From Carallia brachiata (Eukaryota; Streptophyta; Magnoliopsida; Malpighiales; Rhizophoraceae), in contig JADCRB010000075.1 of NCBI GenBank assembly GCA_021464245.1, positions 806,001-870,000 of the forward strand: a DNA stretch of 64,000 bases, in the 5' to 3' direction. The first letter of the stretch is position 1; each line of letters starts with the position of its first letter. The notes beneath the pieces were generated by a model. It made no database searches, was not told the DNA's origin, and saw only the letters and a program-made list of their open reading frames with translations. Positions 61,001-64,000 of the stretch are shown here, piece by piece. The position numbers and the translations under genes are program-made.

Positions 61001-61510
61001 TGCCGGCGAGGAAATACAAAGAAATTGTACCTGCCGGAAAATATTAGAAGGATATCAGAATATAACGAACTTGTAATATTAAAAATGTGTACGGAACGAA
61101 ATGTATAGGCTTCGAGTGTACGGAACTCACGGGTGAGAAATGAAGGAGTTGCGGTGAGCGTCCCACCGGAAGGGGCAAACGCCGAACTGGACGACGGCGA
61201 ACTTCTCGGCGGAGTCTTTGACCTTGAGGTAGCGGATGTCGAAGCGGTCGAACTCGCAGGAATCCCGCCATGGGGCGCTGGTGACGCCGCTCATCTCCAA
61301 GTCGATGGCCACAAAATCGGCGGCGCGAACATGGGCGCGGAGGTCGGAGAGGGTGGACTCGAAGTTCGACTTAGTAACATGCTTCAGAGGAAATGAGGAG
61401 GAGGTGGTGGTGGAAGACGCCGCCGCCGCCGCCGCGGCCGAGGAGGAGGAGGAGGAGTAGGCGCGTGAGACAGCGCGTGACAGTGCCCTAAGGGGCCTCT
61501 GCCGGTTCAT
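58014..61510 (-). CDS. AHG2: Poly(A)-specific ribonuclease, PARN-like, mitochondrial (AHG2 type), one frame break
   Basis: Seven exons on the minus strand: 61131-61510, 60894-61030, 60474-60790, 60244-60357, 59692-59818, 59334-59600 and 58014-58818. All sites are GT-AG and phases match. With one missing base restored the protein is 715 aa. The N-terminus (RALSRAVSRAYSSSSSS) is a mitochondrial presequence. The DEDD nuclease residues are present: Asp and Glu in AIDLEMSGV, Asp in YIVDTKILL, and Asp in HEAGYDAFMTG. Other family blocks are FAVVQFGVCPFRWD, MRPALCLSGFTSHQL, KLIVGHNCFLD and VLHPLSKLLEGGNT. AHG2 trims poly(A) tails of mitochondrial mRNAs and affects ABA and salicylate responses. Oddity: in exon 6, HALPLTAEDFV needs one extra T near 59560; as written, CCTTGA makes a stop. 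Confidence 0.93.
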
Positions 61511-61980
61511 GTTTTGGGCATGGGGCGGAATTGCATGAGGAGATTTTAATTAATTAAAGACATTTACCGACTTTTGTTAATTTGAATAGTAAAAAATTCA
61601 ATTTTTTTAAATAAAGTCTTAAATTTAAATCTTATTAATAGAGCAAATGGGCACTATAGGTACTTTGCCTCCCTCGGAGGTTCAATCGACTTGATTCGGA
61701 TTATTTAGGATCTAATACGACTTTTGAATACAGGAAATCCTAGGCCCAAAAGAAGAAAAAAAAGACATTTGATTGAATTCGTATTGAAATGGGCCACAAG
61801 GCCCAAATTTGATCTGGGTCATAGCCCACAGACACCACTCATCAGTTTTTCGGGCCGGAAATTTTCCACTGGCCCTTACCCAAATGGTTAGAAAACAAAA
61901 AAAAAATCTTACTGATGTGGCACCACCATTAGAATATGAAAAGGTGAGAGTTGGGATAAATTTCCAGACCTATGTAACAT
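61511..61980. other. Upstream region of the PARN gene
   Basis: Contains the minus-strand promoter, including the GGCCCA/TGGGCC cluster listed separately. No exon was found. Confidence 0.5.
61740..61835 (-). promoter_or_regulatory. GGCCCA/TGGGCC cluster upstream of the PARN gene
   Basis: GGCCCA at 61743-61748 and 61800-61805, TGGGCC at 61790-61795, and an AGCCCA variant near 61823. This site II pattern, 230-320 bases upstream of the ATG, is typical of plant genes for mitochondrial and housekeeping proteins and fits PARN. Confidence 0.55.
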
Positions 61981-61984
61981 TCTA

Positions 61985-62853
61985 TTAAAGTGTGTTTGGT
62001 ATATACATTGAGTAGTGTGATATAAAATAGTATAAAATATGTTAAATTATTAATTTATATTATATTTAGATATTATCAAATAATATAGAATAGTTATCAT
62101 ATTTAATATTTAAATGATATGAAATAGAATAGTACAGTATATCAAAATAATTTTTTTATCCTTAAAAATAATTAACTTACATTTACTATTAATTTTAATT
62201 TTTTATTAAAAATAATTAAAATTAAGCAATAAAATTAATAATTATTTTATATGTTATTATATTATATTGTTTATAATTTTTTAATTTTATATAAAAATAT
62301 TTTTAAAAGTAAATATTAATTTTATTTATACAAATAAATTTCAAGATATCAAAGAAAAAATATTAATATTTTTTAAAATTTTTTTGAGCAAAAAAATATA
62401 ATAAATTTTAATATATAAATTTTAAAATTTATCCGAAAGAAAATGAAAGAATGAGAGAGAGAGAAAGAGAGAGAGAGAGGGAAGAAGGAGGAGAGGGAGG
62501 AGGGGGAGAGAAAGGGAAGAGAGAGATACAAGGAGTGAGAGAGAGAGGAGGGAAGAGAGAGAGAAAAGGAGAGAGAAATGTATTTTTTTAATTTTATATT
62601 AATTTTTTTAATAATATTTAAAATTTATTTTAATTAAGAAAATATTTTAATAAATATATAATTTGTTAATATTAGTCTATGATGTATGATAGACTAACTC
62701 ATAAAAGTGAGAGAGATAATACTATCTTACATTTATGAGATAGTAAATATACACTATTTTATCATATATTTATTTTATTAACAATCAAAAAATATGTTAA
62801 GATAGAATAACTGACTACTAAATTCTCTTTTATTCTATAAAACAAACCGTTAA
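61985..62853. mobile_element. Possible AT-rich MITE-like element with weak terminal inverted repeats
   Basis: The left end begins TTAAAGTGTGTTTGGTATA and the right end, inverted, reads TTAACGGTTTGTTTTATA. The 869-bp interior is extremely AT-rich except for a purine tract and has no coding capacity. The terminal match is imperfect, so this is tentative. Confidence 0.35.
62449..62577 (+). repeat. Polypurine GA/GGA tract of about 125 bp
   Basis: Almost uninterrupted purines (GAGA, GGAGGAGG and GGGAGAG words) on the plus strand, embedded in DNA that is otherwise nearly all A and T. The pyrimidine interruptions are few and single. Confidence 0.85.
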
Positions 62854-64000
62854 AGTATGGAAAAAAATCAATTCAAAAAGTTTCCCTTTTAGCAAGCTAA
62901 ACCCCGCACACTTAATTTGTTTAAGTTTCCTCCACTTTTTCTCTTTTAACTTGGAAAGTCTCGGCTAATACTCAAAGGATAAAATATTCGTGTGTTTATT
63001 TTTTATGTAGTGTTAAATGTAATAAAATTAATAATTTTTACAACATGATTAATAATATTTGAAATAAATAATAATAATTTTAAATTTTTATTATAAAAAT
63101 TATGAATTTTTTATAAAAATTATTAATTTTATTACATTCGGCACAGTAATCGACACACGAAAATTAGACACACGTATTGGTGCTCATAAAAAAAATATGA
63201 AGTTGATTATTTTATGAAAATAAAAAAAACGCATATTTTACCACTCAATGGTTGATGTTAATTACCATGCTTCTTGAATATCTTACCCACAAAATCTATT
63301 AAGATTCTTATTCTTTAAACACATATGTACCCAAAAAAAAAATGTAGTATATATATAAATAGCCATAAAATTGTTACGTAAAATTTAAACTGTTAGATTA
63401 TAAAAAATTTATTAAATTTAAACAAAAAAATAAATAAACTGTTGAATTAATTATACATCTTGTACTACACAATACGCGTCTATATTAATCTTACTTATAT
63501 ACATATACTCAATAAGTATCGATTGGTCAAAAAAAAAAAAAAAAAAAAGTATCGATTTTCTTTCCTTATGTATATCTCACATTTAATGGGTTTGATATGT
63601 CACAGATATGTTGGATAGGACAATTTGTGGCAGTTACTTTATTTCCTTGCGTGTCATCAATTTTGATTAGTCAAATTATACTATCTAATTGGATAATGAC
63701 ATTTCTGGCAAAAAAAAAATAAAAAAGGATAATGACATTGTTCAAAACAATTAAATAACCACGTTTTTTGCACTTTGGATATGAGTTTTATTTTTTCTTT
63801 ATGTTTTCATTTTTATTTTTATTTATTTATTTTTGTGTCAAGAGAATGAAAAAATAAAAATGATACGCCTAAACTTATTAAGTTAGTAAATGTTGCTTTA
63901 TCGTCTACAGTAGACTGAACTTTTATACTAGACCTTGTGAAAGAGTATATTTTTAAATTGCAGGAAAAGTCGCTATCTTTTCTCATAACTATATAGAGAC
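62854..64000. other. AT-rich intergenic region to the window end
   Basis: No gene found. An A-rich run lies near 63531-63548. The short inverted stretches around 63050-63130 are AT-rich and not convincing as an element. Confidence 0.5.

Noticed and set aside
61133..61460. Plus-strand frames opposite PARN exon 1
   Set aside because: Antisense of a GC-rich coding exon with GCC repeats; the minus strand has the DEDD nuclease motif.

Overview
The window is nuclear DNA from a flowering plant, most likely a woody dicot. It is AT-rich and gene-sparse, has spliced genes with GT-AG introns, and carries plant-only families: a fasciclin-like arabinogalactan protein, a LEC1-type NF-YB, an L-type lectin receptor kinase and an early nodulin-like phytocyanin. 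I cannot name the species. I find no bacterial, viral or plastid genes, no CRISPR array and no rRNA or tRNA gene.

Layout, left to right. A small two-helix membrane protein (2362-2661, +). A long intergenic stretch. A fasciclin-like arabinogalactan protein in two or three exons (10077-12182, +). A secreted proline-rich protein (14436-14888, -). An eight-exon Nudix hydrolase (15433-19212, -). A fourteen-exon SIRT6-type sirtuin, SRT1 (22341-29868, +). A LEC1-type NF-YB transcription factor in two exons (33036-35180, +). A long INCENP/WYRD-like gene ending in an IN-box (36448-44033, +). An intronless L-type lectin receptor kinase (47120-49105, +). A possible unrecognised minus-strand transcript (about 51653-53400). 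A lone exon-like segment (55429-55688, -). A broken early nodulin-like phytocyanin (56578-57339, +). A seven-exon mitochondrial poly(A) ribonuclease, PARN/AHG2 (58014-61510, -). The rest is AT-rich spacer with SINEs, MITE-like inverted repeats and microsatellites.

The genes do not form a pathway. They are ordinary dispersed plant genes: two act on chromatin or transcription (SRT1, LEC1-type NF-YB), one on chromosome segregation (INCENP-like), one on mitochondrial mRNA tails (PARN), and several at the cell surface or wall (arabinogalactan protein, proline-rich protein, receptor kinase, phytocyanin). Many have a CT/GA microsatellite in the 5' leader, and three have TGGGCC/GGCCCA or bZIP-type motifs upstream.

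The main anomaly is positional. The genes left of 35.2 kb read cleanly through all exons. Every recognisable gene right of 37 kb carries frame breaks: about seven or eight in the INCENP-like gene, a compensated pair in the receptor kinase, four plus a lost splice acceptor in the phytocyanin, and one in PARN. Most are single-base losses, so uncorrected assembly errors are a serious alternative to true gene decay. I did not find a convincing undescribed biological system. The best leads are the orphan exon near 55.5 kb, the housekeeping-like promoter near 53.4 kb and the unexplained G-box island at 7.2-7.5 kb.
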